Source of the DNA: an uncultured Prevotellaceae bacterium
Lineage (GTDB): Bacteria > Bacteroidota > Bacteroidia > Bacteroidales > Bacteroidaceae
Direction of reading: 5' to 3'
DNA length: 58,090 nt
NCBI GenBank assembly: GCA_902800185.1
Contig: CADCDK010000014.1
Location: 1-58,090 of the forward strand
Shown: in pieces, positions 8,229-16,297 of the stretch
How positions within the stretch are numbered: position 1 is the stretch's first letter
Layout: each line of letters begins with the position of its first letter
Translations under genes and position numbers: made by a program
Notes under the pieces: generated by a model
The model's input: only the letters and a program-made list of their open reading frames with translations
What the model was told of the DNA's origin: nothing
Database searches by the model: none

Positions 8229-10244
8229 TTATTTTGAATATTTATAATGCTCAAGCAGTTCCAATGTACGCAGAACCTCTGCAACATTCATCGCAAACGA
8301 CATGGCACCACGCCCATGGAACGGTGGGTTGCCGTCGAAAAGTTCAGAGATAGAACCGAGACAGTGGTATGCCATCTCGTCTTCATAGCCCACCATCTGA
8401 CGCTCGATGAAGCTCAGACGTGTACGCTTATATACTTTCAGGCAAGCCTCCATATAGAATCCGCCAAGCCAAGGCCAAGCCGTTCCCTGATGGTAGGCAT
8501 AGTCACGCTGCACCTGAGGTCCGACATAGATGGGATTGTAGCCTCCGCTTTTCGGAGAAAGTGAGCGCAGTCCCTTCGGGGTGAGCAACTCACGCGTACA
8601 TACATCGAGCACGCTCTTCTTCTGCTGTTGGTCAAGCGGAGAATAATCGAAGGCCACGGGGAATATCATATTCGGGCGAACACTCCAATCCATCATATTG
8701 CCATCTACGTAATCAAAGAGATATCCGTAGTCATTCAGGAAGGTATTGACAAACGACTCCTTGCAGCGTGCGGCAATCTCTTCCAGATGGGCAACATCTT
8801 TCTCGTTATTGTCATCGGCAGCCAAGCTGGCAGCAAACTTAAGGGCGTTGTACCAAAGGGCGTTAAACTCAACGATATAGCCTGTTCTCGGAATAACCGG
8901 ACGCCCATTGGCGGTGGAGTTCATCCATGTGACAGCCTCATCACGACCATCGGTGCGTACCAGTCCATTCTCATCCAATGTCAGGTTGGGATGGCGGTCT
9001 TCCTCAATAAACTCTATCAAGTCACGCAACAGCTTGCCGTACAACTGCCTGCAACGGTCACGTCCGAGCTTCTTGGCATACTGCTGAATGGCCCAGATTG
9101 CCCACAGGGGCACATCGGGCTTCTCTATCTCATAGATCTTCACGCTCAGCGGACGATCCTCCATGAAGTCGTACAGACCACGCTGGGCTGTCTCCATCAC
9201 GAGCTCAAAGTATTCGTCTTCACCGATAGCCAGTGTCAAGCCCGGCAATGCAATAAACGTATCGCGTGCGCGGCACTTGAACCATGGGTAGCCAGCCAAC
9301 AAGTAGCGGTCGTCGGTGCTATAATAGGACTTTGTGGAATCTGAAGATGAATAAACCTCCTTCTCTCCCTCAGCCTTGTCTCTCTTCACGCGCACATGGA
9401 ACTGATGGGCGGCATTGACCAGACAATGGAAGAAATTGTCGCGAGGCGGACGATAGCTCACTTCCTCATCAAAGAGCTTCTTCAGACGAGTGGTCTTCAC
9501 CTCACTTGTACCAGCTGCAAAGACAATGCTTTCTCCCTTGCGAATAGGCATCTCGAAGTATCCAGGAACATACAGGTCTTCATTCGAGGCATAGCCGCGT
9601 TCCTGCTCCTTCGGATACTCCACGCCACGATACCAGTCGGGCTGGAAGATGAACTCGTTCTTCTTGGAGAACTGCATGAAGAGATCGGGATAGCCGGCAT
9701 ACATACAGGTTTTGATACCGTTGTCCACCTGATGGTACTCACGCGAAGCAACCGAGTTCTCATGGGTAAACTGGCGAACCGAGCGGAATGCCAGGAAGGG
9801 ACGGAAGCGCAACGTGGTTGCCGAATGACCGTCAACCAGCGTGTAACGGATGAGCAGGCGATCCTCGTAATTCTGGAAGAGGAATTCCTTCTTCAGAATC
9901 ACTCCACCTACACGATAGAGGGTTGTGGGAATCTTGTCACAATCAAACTCGCGAATGTACTTGTGACCTTTCGGACTGTAGTTGTTGCCCTGATACTTAT
10001 GCAGTCCCAGATTGAACTCGGCACCATGCTGTACGACCGTACAGTCAAGTGACGAGAGCAACACATGGTTCTCATCGTCCAGTTCAGGAACGGGGACAAC
10101 GAGCAAACCATGATACTTACGGATGTTACAATCGACAATCGTCGAGCACGAATAAGCACCAGATCGGTTAGTACGAAGCAACTCCTTTGGCAGAGAGTCC
10201 TGCAGGTTAGTCATCAGAGCTTTCTCAAATTTCAGATAACTCAT
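8229..10244 (-). CDS. Glycogen debranching enzyme (GH133-type amylo-1,6-glucosidase)
   Basis: A 671-residue protein matching the archaeal/bacterial glycogen debranching family. The N-terminal beta-sandwich domain (about 15-250) begins TNRSGAYSCSTI and includes NIRKYHGLLV. The C-terminal (alpha/alpha)6 catalytic domain includes YPWFKCRARDTFIALPGL, DGRDEAVTWMNS and HQGTAWPWLGGFY. It removes alpha-1,6 branches from glycogen in the cytoplasm. It is the first gene of the glycogen operon, with a full promoter (TTTG, 19 nt, TACCTTTG) about 90 nt upstream. Confidence 0.9.
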   Translation of the reverse strand: MSYLKFEKALMTNLQDSLPKELLRTNRSGAYSCSTIVDCNIRKYHGLLVVPVPELDDENHVLLSSLDCTVVQHGAEFNLGLHKYQGNNYSPKGHKYIREFDCDKIPTTLYRVGGVILKKEFLFQNYEDRLLIRYTLVDGHSATTLRFRPFLAFRSVRQFTHENSVASREYHQVDNGIKTCMYAGYPDLFMQFSKKNEFIFQPDWYRGVEYPKEQERGYASNEDLYVPGYFEMPIRKGESIVFAAGTSEVKTTRLKKLFDEEVSYRPPRDNFFHCLVNAAHQFHVRVKRDKAEGEKEVYSSSDSTKSYYSTDDRYLLAGYPWFKCRARDTFIALPGLTLAIGEDEYFELVMETAQRGLYDFMEDRPLSVKIYEIEKPDVPLWAIWAIQQYAKKLGRDRCRQLYGKLLRDLIEFIEEDRHPNLTLDENGLVRTDGRDEAVTWMNSTANGRPVIPRTGYIVEFNALWYNALKFAASLAADDNNEKDVAHLEEIAARCKESFVNTFLNDYGYLFDYVDGNMMDWSVRPNMIFPVAFDYSPLDQQQKKSVLDVCTRELLTPKGLRSLSPKSGGYNPIYVGPQVQRDYAYHQGTAWPWLGGFYMEACLKVYKRTRLSFIERQMVGYEDEMAYHCLGSISELFDGNPPFHGRGAMSFAMNVAEVLRTLELLEHYKYSK

Positions 10245-10329
10245 AAGTTAGCTCCTTAAATTATTTAATGTTTTTAGATATACAGTTTAAGGCGGAAGTG
10301 TTTCAGTCCACATTCGTCTTTGTTGAGCT

Positions 10330-10360
10330 CAAAGGTAAGAATTTTTTGTTATTATACAAA
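10330..10360 (-). promoter_or_regulatory. Promoter of the glycogen operon
   Basis: Minus-strand TTTG (10360-10357), a 19-nt spacer and TACCTTTG (10337-10330) give a textbook Bacteroidota promoter. Transcription is predicted from about 10324, giving an 80-nt leader before the debranching enzyme ATG at 10244. Confidence 0.8.
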
Positions 10361-10381
10361 AAAAACGACACCTATTTTAAT

Positions 10382-10414
10382 AAAAAAGTGTACATTTTCT
10401 CAAAAAATGTACAC
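10382..10414 (-). terminator. Terminator after the lipid kinase gene
   Basis: Perfect 11-bp inverted repeat GTGTACATTTT / AAAATGTACAC with a 5-nt loop, followed on the minus strand by a run of six T. It begins 12 nt after the stop codon of the diacylglycerol kinase-like gene and separates it from the glycogen promoter. Confidence 0.85.
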
Positions 10415-10425
10415 ATTACGTTTCT

Positions 10426-11364
10426 TTAGGCAGGAATTATGAAGTTAATAACCTCACTTTCCACACTAATTGTGAAAGATCCTACTGGTGTTTTCATAAG
10501 CCGTCCGTCAATGCCCACCAAGGCGTGTTGCGCCTCTATGATATCCACTTTTCTCGTGCGAAACGGATGAACGCTGCGATGATTGAGGAACTTGCCTCTT
10601 ATAAACAGGTATATCCCTTCAAAGAGCTGCGTCATCTCAGGATGATAGACCACCGATACATCCAACAATCCATTGTATGGAACAGCATTGGGTGTTTGTC
10701 CATAACCCGTTGCGTTGCCAATGCAGACGGTCATCACCTTCCGCTTCACCTCGTCGGTATTAATCTTCAGGTGCATTTTGTAATCAAGCCTCTGAAAAAT
10801 CATCAGTACAAACGAGAAAAGGAAAGAAGCCGTGCGCGAACCGAGATAGTGACGGGTCTGACGGCGCAAGTTCATGATGGTCGCCACCAGTCCGATATTG
10901 ATACAATTCAGGAAATAACGTCGGCATGCATCTCCCTCTTTATTCTTATAGCGAATGCAGCCCAGGTCGATTTTGCGGACGCGCCGAGCCTTCAGCCACT
11001 TCACGGTCTGCTCAATTTCATTCTCCTTGAAGTCCCAGAAATGGGCAAAATCATTCATGATCCCATTGGGTATCACGCCCAATGCAATATCCTCACGCTT
11101 TGCCGAATCAACCTGCATCAGACAATTCACGGCATCATTCAACGCGGAGTCGCCACCCATGATGACAATGGTTTTGTAGCCATTGTTGATTAACATCTTT
11201 ACAAGACGGTCAACACTCCCCTGCGACTCGCTCTGCACGAAGTCGTAATCAATGTGCTCCTCCTTCAGATACTTCTCAACACGCTCCCACCGCTTGGCGG
11301 AAGTTCCGAACATCTTTGCACGCGGGCAATACAAGATGCCCCAACGTGTTGCTTCTACTGCCAT
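10426..11364 (-). CDS. Diacylglycerol/lipid kinase family protein
   Basis: A 312-residue protein of the DagK/YegS/sphingosine kinase superfamily. The nucleotide-binding loop is GGDSALND (70-77), a variant of the usual GGDGTxNE, followed by GVIPNGIMNDFAHF, a variant of the PxGTxNDFA motif. The C-terminal beta-rich domain contains VCIGNATGYGQ. Members phosphorylate membrane lipids with ATP; the lipid substrate is unknown here, and the altered GGDG loop makes activity slightly uncertain. It has its own promoter (TACATTTG at 11416-11423) and terminator, so it is monocistronic. Confidence 0.82.
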   Translation of the reverse strand: MAVEATRWGILYCPRAKMFGTSAKRWERVEKYLKEEHIDYDFVQSESQGSVDRLVKMLINNGYKTIVIMGGDSALNDAVNCLMQVDSAKREDIALGVIPNGIMNDFAHFWDFKENEIEQTVKWLKARRVRKIDLGCIRYKNKEGDACRRYFLNCINIGLVATIMNLRRQTRHYLGSRTASFLFSFVLMIFQRLDYKMHLKINTDEVKRKVMTVCIGNATGYGQTPNAVPYNGLLDVSVVYHPEMTQLFEGIYLFIRGKFLNHRSVHPFRTRKVDIIEAQHALVGIDGRLMKTPVGSFTISVESEVINFIIPA

Positions 11365-11415
11365 TGTCTCTTTATATTATATTAATGTATAAATCCTCCT
11401 CACATCGCCATTATG

Positions 11416-11423
11416 CAAATGTA
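11416..11423 (-). promoter_or_regulatory. -7 promoter element of the lipid kinase gene
   Basis: TACATTTG on the minus strand fits TAnnTTTG and lies 52 nt before the start codon at 11364. No good -33 element is visible. Confidence 0.55.
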
Positions 11424-11461
11424 CGAATTATCGGCCAAAGCCAGCTCATCTACAATGGATA

Positions 11462-12409
11462 TTAACGTTGTTTTAACGTTTTTACAATGATTTCCACCTT
11501 CTCCGCCATGGGAAGTGTGGCATCAATCCAGTGAATGGTGAAGCCCCTCCGCTCCATTCCACGGAACCATGTCATCTGTCTCTTGGCAAACTGATGGATG
11601 GAAATCTCCAGTCCATTGAACATCTCGTCGAAAGTAGTCTTACCAATGACGTATTCTGTTACGTATTTGTATTCAAGTCCGTAATAAAGCAGGTTCTCCG
11701 CAGGGATTCCACGGTCGAGCAACCCACGTATCTCTTCCACCATTCCCTCTTCCAGACGTGCTTTCAGGCGACGAGTTATCTTCTCGCGACGCAGGTCACG
11801 GTCGATGTGTACGCCAAAGATCATCGATTGAACGGCAGGTAGCTCCCGCAACGGAATTGGATGCTCCATGTTATAGGTTTCAATCTCAATGGCGCGAATG
11901 GCTCTTTGGGCGGAGTCCACGTCGGTCTTATTGTGCATCACCGACCCGTTTTTCTCCTTTAGTCCTTGAAGCATCACGGTCAGTTCCTCCAGACTCTTTC
12001 CCTCCAAACGGTCACGAAGTTCCTGATTCTGTGGAACAGGCGATAAATGATAGCCTTTCAACACCGCCTCGATATAAAGTCCCGTTCCGCCACAGAGTAT
12101 CGGCATGGCTCCCCTTGCCTGTATATTTTCATAGGCATCGAAGAAGTCCTGCTGATACTGGAAAAGGTTATATTTGGTTCCCGGCTCACAGATGTCTATC
12201 AGATGATAGGGCACACGATAACCGCTGACCTCATAGTCTGCCAAGTCTTTCCCCGTGCCAATGTCCATGCCACGGTACACCTGCCGCGAGTCAGCGCTCA
12301 ATATTTCTGCCTCTTGCCCATTATGATGGAGTTCAACTGCCAATGCGGCAGCCAAGCTGGTCTTGCCACTCGCCGTTGGCCCAAGTATCGTTATCATCTG
12401 TTTCTGCAT
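11462..12409 (-). CDS. miaA: tRNA dimethylallyltransferase MiaA
   Basis: Transfers a dimethylallyl group to N6 of A37 in tRNAs that read UNN codons. The P-loop GPTASGKTSLA follows the start directly, then SADSRQVYRGMDIGTGK and GGTGLYIEAVLKG, all signatures of MiaA. The open frame extends 29 codons further upstream, but a promoter -7 element at 12440-12447 places the transcript start near 12434, so the ATG at 12409 (MQKQMITIL) is the correct start, giving 315 residues, normal for the family. It follows gap and is separated from it by a terminator. Confidence 0.93.
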   Translation of the reverse strand: MQKQMITILGPTASGKTSLAAALAVELHHNGQEAEILSADSRQVYRGMDIGTGKDLADYEVSGYRVPYHLIDICEPGTKYNLFQYQQDFFDAYENIQARGAMPILCGGTGLYIEAVLKGYHLSPVPQNQELRDRLEGKSLEELTVMLQGLKEKNGSVMHNKTDVDSAQRAIRAIEIETYNMEHPIPLRELPAVQSMIFGVHIDRDLRREKITRRLKARLEEGMVEEIRGLLDRGIPAENLLYYGLEYKYVTEYVIGKTTFDEMFNGLEISIHQFAKRQMTWFRGMERRGFTIHWIDATLPMAEKVEIIVKTLKQR

Positions 12410-12439
12410 AACACGCTCTGCTTTTTGTTCCTTATTCGG

Positions 12440-12470
12440 CAAAGATAAAAAAAAATAGTCGCCCGGCAAA
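12440..12470 (-). promoter_or_regulatory. miaA promoter embedded in the gap terminator
   Basis: Minus-strand TTTG (12470-12467), 19-nt spacer, TATCTTTG (12447-12440). The -33 TTTG is the loop of the gap terminator hairpin, so the terminator and the next promoter share DNA. Confidence 0.75.
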
Positions 12471-12480
12471 GCCAGACGAC
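12451..12480 (-). terminator. Terminator of gap
   Basis: Hairpin 12458-12480. As minus-strand RNA the arms pair over 10 positions, including two G-U pairs that would be mismatches on the other strand, which fixes the direction. It is followed by a long T-run on the minus strand and lies 26 nt after the gap stop codon. Confidence 0.88.
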
Positions 12481-12505
12481 CATTTTTTCTTCTCATCGAG
12501 ACAGA

Positions 12506-13531
12506 TTACTTCAGCTCGGCGAGGTACTTGATAGTGCGAACCATCTGAGAAGTATAAGAGTTCTCATTGTCGTACCAAGCAACTACCTGAACGAGAGAGT
12601 TACCGTCACCAGTCTTTGAAACCATGGTCTGGTTAGCATCGAACAGTGAACCGAACTTCATACCGATGATGTCGCTTGAAACGAGCTTCTCCTCTGTGTA
12701 ACCGAAGCTCTCGTTGGCAGCAGCCTTCATAGCAGCGTTGATACCCTCAACAGTTACCTCACCCTTAACAACAGCGTGCAGGATAGTGGTAGAACCAGTG
12801 GGAGTGGGAACGCGCTGTGCAGCACCAATCAGCTTACCATTCAGCTCGGGAATAACAAGACCGATAGCCTTGGCAGCACCAGTAGAGTTAGGAACGATGT
12901 TCTGAGCACCAGCACGAGCACGCTGAACATCACCCTTGCGCTGAGGACCATCGAGAATCATCTGGTCGCCAGTGTAAGCGTGAACAGTTGTCATGATACC
13001 GCTCTGGATAGGAGCGAAATCGTTCAGAGCCTTGGTCATAGGAGCCAGACAGTTCGTTGTGCAAGAAGCTGCAGAGATAACGGTGTCAGCAGGAGTCAGA
13101 GTCTTGTGGTTTACATTGTAAACGATGGTGGGCAGGTCGTTGCCAGCAGGAGCAGAGATAACAACCTTCTTAGCACCAGCCTGGATGTGGGCAGAAGCCT
13201 TCTCCTTAGATGTGTAGAAACCTGTGCACTCGAGAACTACGTCAACGTCCAGCTTGCCCCAAGGCAGCTCGGCAGCGTTAGGAATAGCGTAGATGGTAAT
13301 CTTCTTACCATCAACAACGATGAAGTCCTCGCCAGCCTCAACAGTGTGCTTGTTCTCACCGAACTTGCCACAGAAGCCACCCTGTGCTGTGTCATACTTC
13401 AGCAGGTGAGCCAGCATCTTGGGACTTGTCAAGTCGTTGATAGCAACTACTTCATAACCTTCAGCCTCGAACATCTGACGGAATGCGAGGCGACCGATAC
13501 GGCCAAAGCCGTTAATAGCAACTTTTGTCAT
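12506..13531 (-). CDS. gap: Glyceraldehyde-3-phosphate dehydrogenase, type I
   Basis: A 341-residue glycolytic GAPDH that oxidises glyceraldehyde 3-phosphate with NAD and phosphate in the cytoplasm. It begins [15 protein letters not shown] (Rossmann glycine loop). Asp33 in AINDL favours NAD. The catalytic Cys157 lies in SAASCTTNC and His184 in TVHAYT. The C-terminal WYDNENSY is diagnostic. Length is normal. Codon use is strongly biased, as expected for a highly expressed gene. It has a promoter at 13617-13624 and ends in a strong hairpin terminator, so it appears to be monocistronic. Confidence 0.97.
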   Translation of the reverse strand: MTKVAINGFGRIGRLAFRQMFEAEGYEVVAINDLTSPKMLAHLLKYDTAQGGFCGKFGENKHTVEAGEDFIVVDGKKITIYAIPNAAELPWGKLDVDVVLECTGFYTSKEKASAHIQAGAKKVVISAPAGNDLPTIVYNVNHKTLTPADTVISAASCTTNCLAPMTKALNDFAPIQSGIMTTVHAYTGDQMILDGPQRKGDVQRARAGAQNIVPNSTGAAKAIGLVIPELNGKLIGAAQRVPTPTGSTTILHAVVKGEVTVEGINAAMKAAANESFGYTEEKLVSSDIIGMKFGSLFDANQTMVSKTGDGNSLVQVVAWYDNENSYTSQMVRTIKYLAELK

Positions 13532-13616
13532 TACTTTTTTATTTATTAAAAGGGTTAAAAATAAAATTTACATCGTTTTTTCATGCCATAATAGCATTTT
13601 TTCCATGTTTCGAGCG

Positions 13617-13624
13617 CAAAGTTA
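13617..13624 (-). promoter_or_regulatory. -7 promoter element of gap
   Basis: TAACTTTG on the minus strand, 85 nt before the gap start. It lies back to back with a plus-strand -7 element (13637-13644), so gap and mscL have closely spaced divergent promoters. Confidence 0.65.
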
Positions 13625-13636
13625 CAAAAAAATTTC

Positions 13637-13644
13637 TATATTTG
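13637..13644 (+). promoter_or_regulatory. -7 promoter element of mscL
   Basis: TATATTTG on the plus strand fits TAnnTTTG and predicts a leader of about 145 nt before mscL at 13797. No clear -33 element is visible. I see no gene or obvious structure in the leader. Confidence 0.45.
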
Positions 13645-13796
13645 CATCAAATTTCATTCTTAATTTAAATTAAAGAGCCAAGATAAAGATTTAAAGATTG
13701 AAAAAAAGGTGTTGCATCGCAAGATTGCAAAATGAAGATTACAATTTGCCACGATTTAAGAAGCTAAGATTATTAACATTATAAAAACTTAAAACT

Positions 13797-14198
13797 ATGG
13801 GATTTATCAGTGAATTCAAAGAGTTTGCCATGAAGGGCAACGTGTTGGACATGGCTGTCGGTGTTATCATCGGTGGTGCGTTTGGAAAAATTATCAGCTC
13901 GCTGGTTGACGATATCTTGATGCCTGTTATCGGTATGCTAACAGGTGGCATCGACTTCACCAAGCTGGCCTTTGTTATTGGCGAAGGCGAGGATGCTGCC
14001 AAGATTGCCTACGGACAGTTCATTCAGAACACGGTGGACTTCCTCATCGTGGCATTCTGTATCTTCCTCATGCTGAAGGCCATCAACAAGCTGAACCGCA
14101 AGAAGGAGGCTCCCGCACCCGCAGAGCCCGAAGCTCCCGCTGGCCCCACACAGGAGGAGTTGCTTGCTGAGATTCGCGACCTGCTGAAGCAGAAGTAA
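13797..14198 (+). CDS. mscL: Large-conductance mechanosensitive channel MscL
   Basis: A 133-residue inner-membrane tension-gated pore that releases solutes on hypo-osmotic shock. The N-terminal amphipathic helix [20 protein letters not shown] runs into TM1 (about 18-45), the pore-lining helix [17 protein letters not shown]2 is at about 75-97 ([20 protein letters not shown]). A short periplasmic loop and a C-terminal helical tail rich in Ala, Pro and Glu complete the usual layout. Length is normal. It is monocistronic, with a hairpin terminator at 14284-14319. Confidence 0.96.
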   Translation: MGFISEFKEFAMKGNVLDMAVGVIIGGAFGKIISSLVDDILMPVIGMLTGGIDFTKLAFVIGEGEDAAKIAYGQFIQNTVDFLIVAFCIFLMLKAINKLNRKKEAPAPAEPEAPAGPTQEELLAEIRDLLKQK

Positions 14199-14283
14199 AA
14201 TATCCAACGACACCGATGCCAAAGGTGCATACGGGGACAACGACTGAGATAAATCAAAAAATCAGTCACATCAATAAGAAAAT

Positions 14284-14319
14284 ATAAGGCAGTCCATGAG
14301 GGCTACCTTATATTTTTTT
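14284..14319 (+). terminator. Terminator of mscL
   Basis: Inverted repeat ATAAGG...CCTTAT with a long imperfect inner stem and a 4-nt loop, followed by a T-run at 14312-14319. It ends 2 nt before the -7 element of the next gene. Confidence 0.8.
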
Positions 14320-14321
14320 AC

Positions 14322-14329
14322 TACCTTTG
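14322..14329 (+). promoter_or_regulatory. -7 promoter element of the SulP gene
   Basis: TACCTTTG, 70 nt before the chosen start (14399). It rules out the upstream in-frame start at 14327, which lies inside the element. Confidence 0.65.
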
Positions 14330-14398
14330 CAAACGAAACAAGATAACAATTCTCAAATTGTCAAAGACAAATCTTCAAATTGTAAAACATGTTGCAAC

Positions 14399-16081
14399 AT
14401 GACTAAGACATTGGAATTCAAGCCGAAACTTTTTTCGGCACTCAAAAACTACAACAGGAAGTCATTCACGGCAGACCTCATGGCAGGCATCATCACAGGC
14501 ATTGTTGCCCTACCCCTTGCCATCGCTTTCGGTATTGCCAGCGGAGTGTCGCCCGAGAAGGGTATCATCACCGCTGTCGTGGCAGGCTTCATCATCTCCG
14601 CACTCGGCGGCAGCAAGGTACAGATAGGCGGACCTACGGGTGCCTTCATCGTCATCGTCTATGCCATCATCCAGCAATACGGCATTCAGGGACTCACCAT
14701 CGCCACGCTGATGGCAGGTGTCTTCCTCATTCTGTTAGGTGTCCTCCGCCTCGGCACTATCATCAAGTTCATTCCCTACCCCATTGTCGTAGGCTTTACC
14801 AGCGGTATCGCAGTTACCATCTTCACCACACAGGTAAAAGACCTGTTGGGCATGCAGATGGGCACAGTACCCAGTGACTTTATCGAGAAGTGGATTGCCT
14901 ATGGCCAGAACATGACAAGCATAGATCCGTGGAGTGCGCTACTCGGCATCGTCAGCGTCATCATCATTGCCTTGACACCCCAATTCAGCAAGAAGATTCC
15001 TGGCTCGCTCATCGCCATCATTGTCATCACTATTACCGCCCTACTCCTGAAACAATATGGCGGAATAACCACCATCGAGACCATTGGCGACCGTTTCAAC
15101 ATCAACTCACAATTACCCGATGCCACGGTTCCTGTCATCACATGGGAAACCATCAAGAAACTTGCAGGACCAGCTATGACCATCGCTGTATTAGGAGCCA
15201 TCGAATCACTCCTCTCCGCCACCGTTGCTGACGGTGTCATCGGTGACCATCACGATTCCAACACCGAGCTGATTGGACAGGGTATCGCCAATATCGCATC
15301 ACCGCTCTTCGGCGGAATCCCCGCCACGGGAGCCATCGCCCGCACCATGACCAATATCAACAACGGCGGACGTTCACCCATTGCGGGTATTGTCCATGCC
15401 GTTGTCTTGCTGCTCATTTTCCTATTCCTCATGCCTTTGGCACAATACATTCCGATGGCATGTCTGGCTGGCGTGCTTGTCGTCGTGAGTTATGGCATGA
15501 GCGGCTGGCGCTCGTTCCTTGCGCTGATGCGCAATCCCAAGAGCGACATCACCGTCCTCGTGCTCACATTCCTGCTCACCATCATCTTCGACCTTACCAT
15601 CGCCATCGAAGTCGGACTCATCTGTGCCTGCCTGCTCTTCATGCGGCGTATGGCGGAAACCACCGACGTGCATGCCGTGCTGAACGAAATTGACCTTAAC
15701 GAGGACGCCGACATGGAACGTGGAAACCTTGAACACCTCACCATTCCGAAAGGGGTGGAGGTCTATGAGATCAACGGCCCCTATTTTTTCGGGGCAGGCA
15801 ACCGCTTCGAGGACATCATGGCACGTTACGGCAAACGTCCGCAGGTGCGTATCATCCGCATGCGTAAGGTTCCGTTCATCGACTCCACAGGACTCCACAA
15901 TCTGGAAAACATGTGCCTGATGAGTCAGAAAGAGGGTATTACAGTCGTCCTTTCCGGTGTGAACCCGAAAGTAGAGGAAGTGCTCAAGCGCAATAACTTC
16001 AACAACTTACTTGGCGAAGAAAATATCTGCAATCATATTGACCTTGCACTGGCACGCGCCAAGGACATCGTGAACAATTAA
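14399..16081 (+). CDS. SulP family inorganic anion transporter with STAS domain
   Basis: A SulP/SLC26-type secondary transporter of about 560 residues. It starts MTKTLEFKPKLF, then the family entry motif LMAGIITGIVALPLAIAFGI, about 10-14 membrane helices, and a cytoplasmic STAS domain from about residue 425 onwards that includes VPFIDSTGLHNLEN. The family moves sulfate, bicarbonate or other anions; the substrate is not readable. The ATG at 14399 was chosen because the -7 promoter element lies at 14322-14329. The gene stands alone and ends before a complex hairpin region with a very strong terminator. Confidence 0.9.
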   Translation: MTKTLEFKPKLFSALKNYNRKSFTADLMAGIITGIVALPLAIAFGIASGVSPEKGIITAVVAGFIISALGGSKVQIGGPTGAFIVIVYAIIQQYGIQGLTIATLMAGVFLILLGVLRLGTIIKFIPYPIVVGFTSGIAVTIFTTQVKDLLGMQMGTVPSDFIEKWIAYGQNMTSIDPWSALLGIVSVIIIALTPQFSKKIPGSLIAIIVITITALLLKQYGGITTIETIGDRFNINSQLPDATVPVITWETIKKLAGPAMTIAVLGAIESLLSATVADGVIGDHHDSNTELIGQGIANIASPLFGGIPATGAIARTMTNINNGGRSPIAGIVHAVVLLLIFLFLMPLAQYIPMACLAGVLVVVSYGMSGWRSFLALMRNPKSDITVLVLTFLLTIIFDLTIAIEVGLICACLLFMRRMAETTDVHAVLNEIDLNEDADMERGNLEHLTIPKGVEVYEINGPYFFGAGNRFEDIMARYGKRPQVRIIRMRKVPFIDSTGLHNLENMCLMSQKEGITVVLSGVNPKVEEVLKRNNFNNLLGEENICNHIDLALARAKDIVNN

Positions 16082-16106
16082 GCGTTAAACTACACAAAAG
16101 GCATCG

Positions 16107-16167
16107 ATTCCACTAAGCGGTAGGCTTATTACCTGCCCGTGGTACTGGGAGTACCACTCAGTGGAAT
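16107..16167. repeat. Cloverleaf-like nested inverted repeats
   Basis: An 8-bp outer stem (ATTCCACT 16107-16114 with AGTGGAAT 16160-16167) encloses two hairpins: GGTA/TACC (16119-16133) and a perfect 8-bp GTGGTACT/AGTACCAC (16139-16157). The 8-mer TGGTACTG or its complement recurs here, at 16171-16178 and twice in the adjacent terminator. It may be an RNA element in the 3' region of the SulP transcript or a small palindromic repeat unit. Confidence 0.6.
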
Positions 16168-16197
16168 TCTCAGTACCAGCAAATGTTCAAAACTTGG

Positions 16198-16237
16198 AAC
16201 TGTCAGTACCAACCCACTTGGTACTGACAGTTTTGTT
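16198..16237 (+). terminator. Strong terminator of the SulP gene
   Basis: Perfect 15-bp stem (16198-16212 with 16218-16232), 5-nt loop, followed by TTGTTT. It carries two copies of the TGGTACTG 8-mer that also builds the upstream cloverleaf. The stem is symmetric and could also serve the convergent guaA transcript. Confidence 0.82.
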
Positions 16238-16297
16238 TAAATCAGCCGTTTTGCTTGGCAGAAAGAAAGCAAACAAAATGATTCCACTTTCTTTTTG

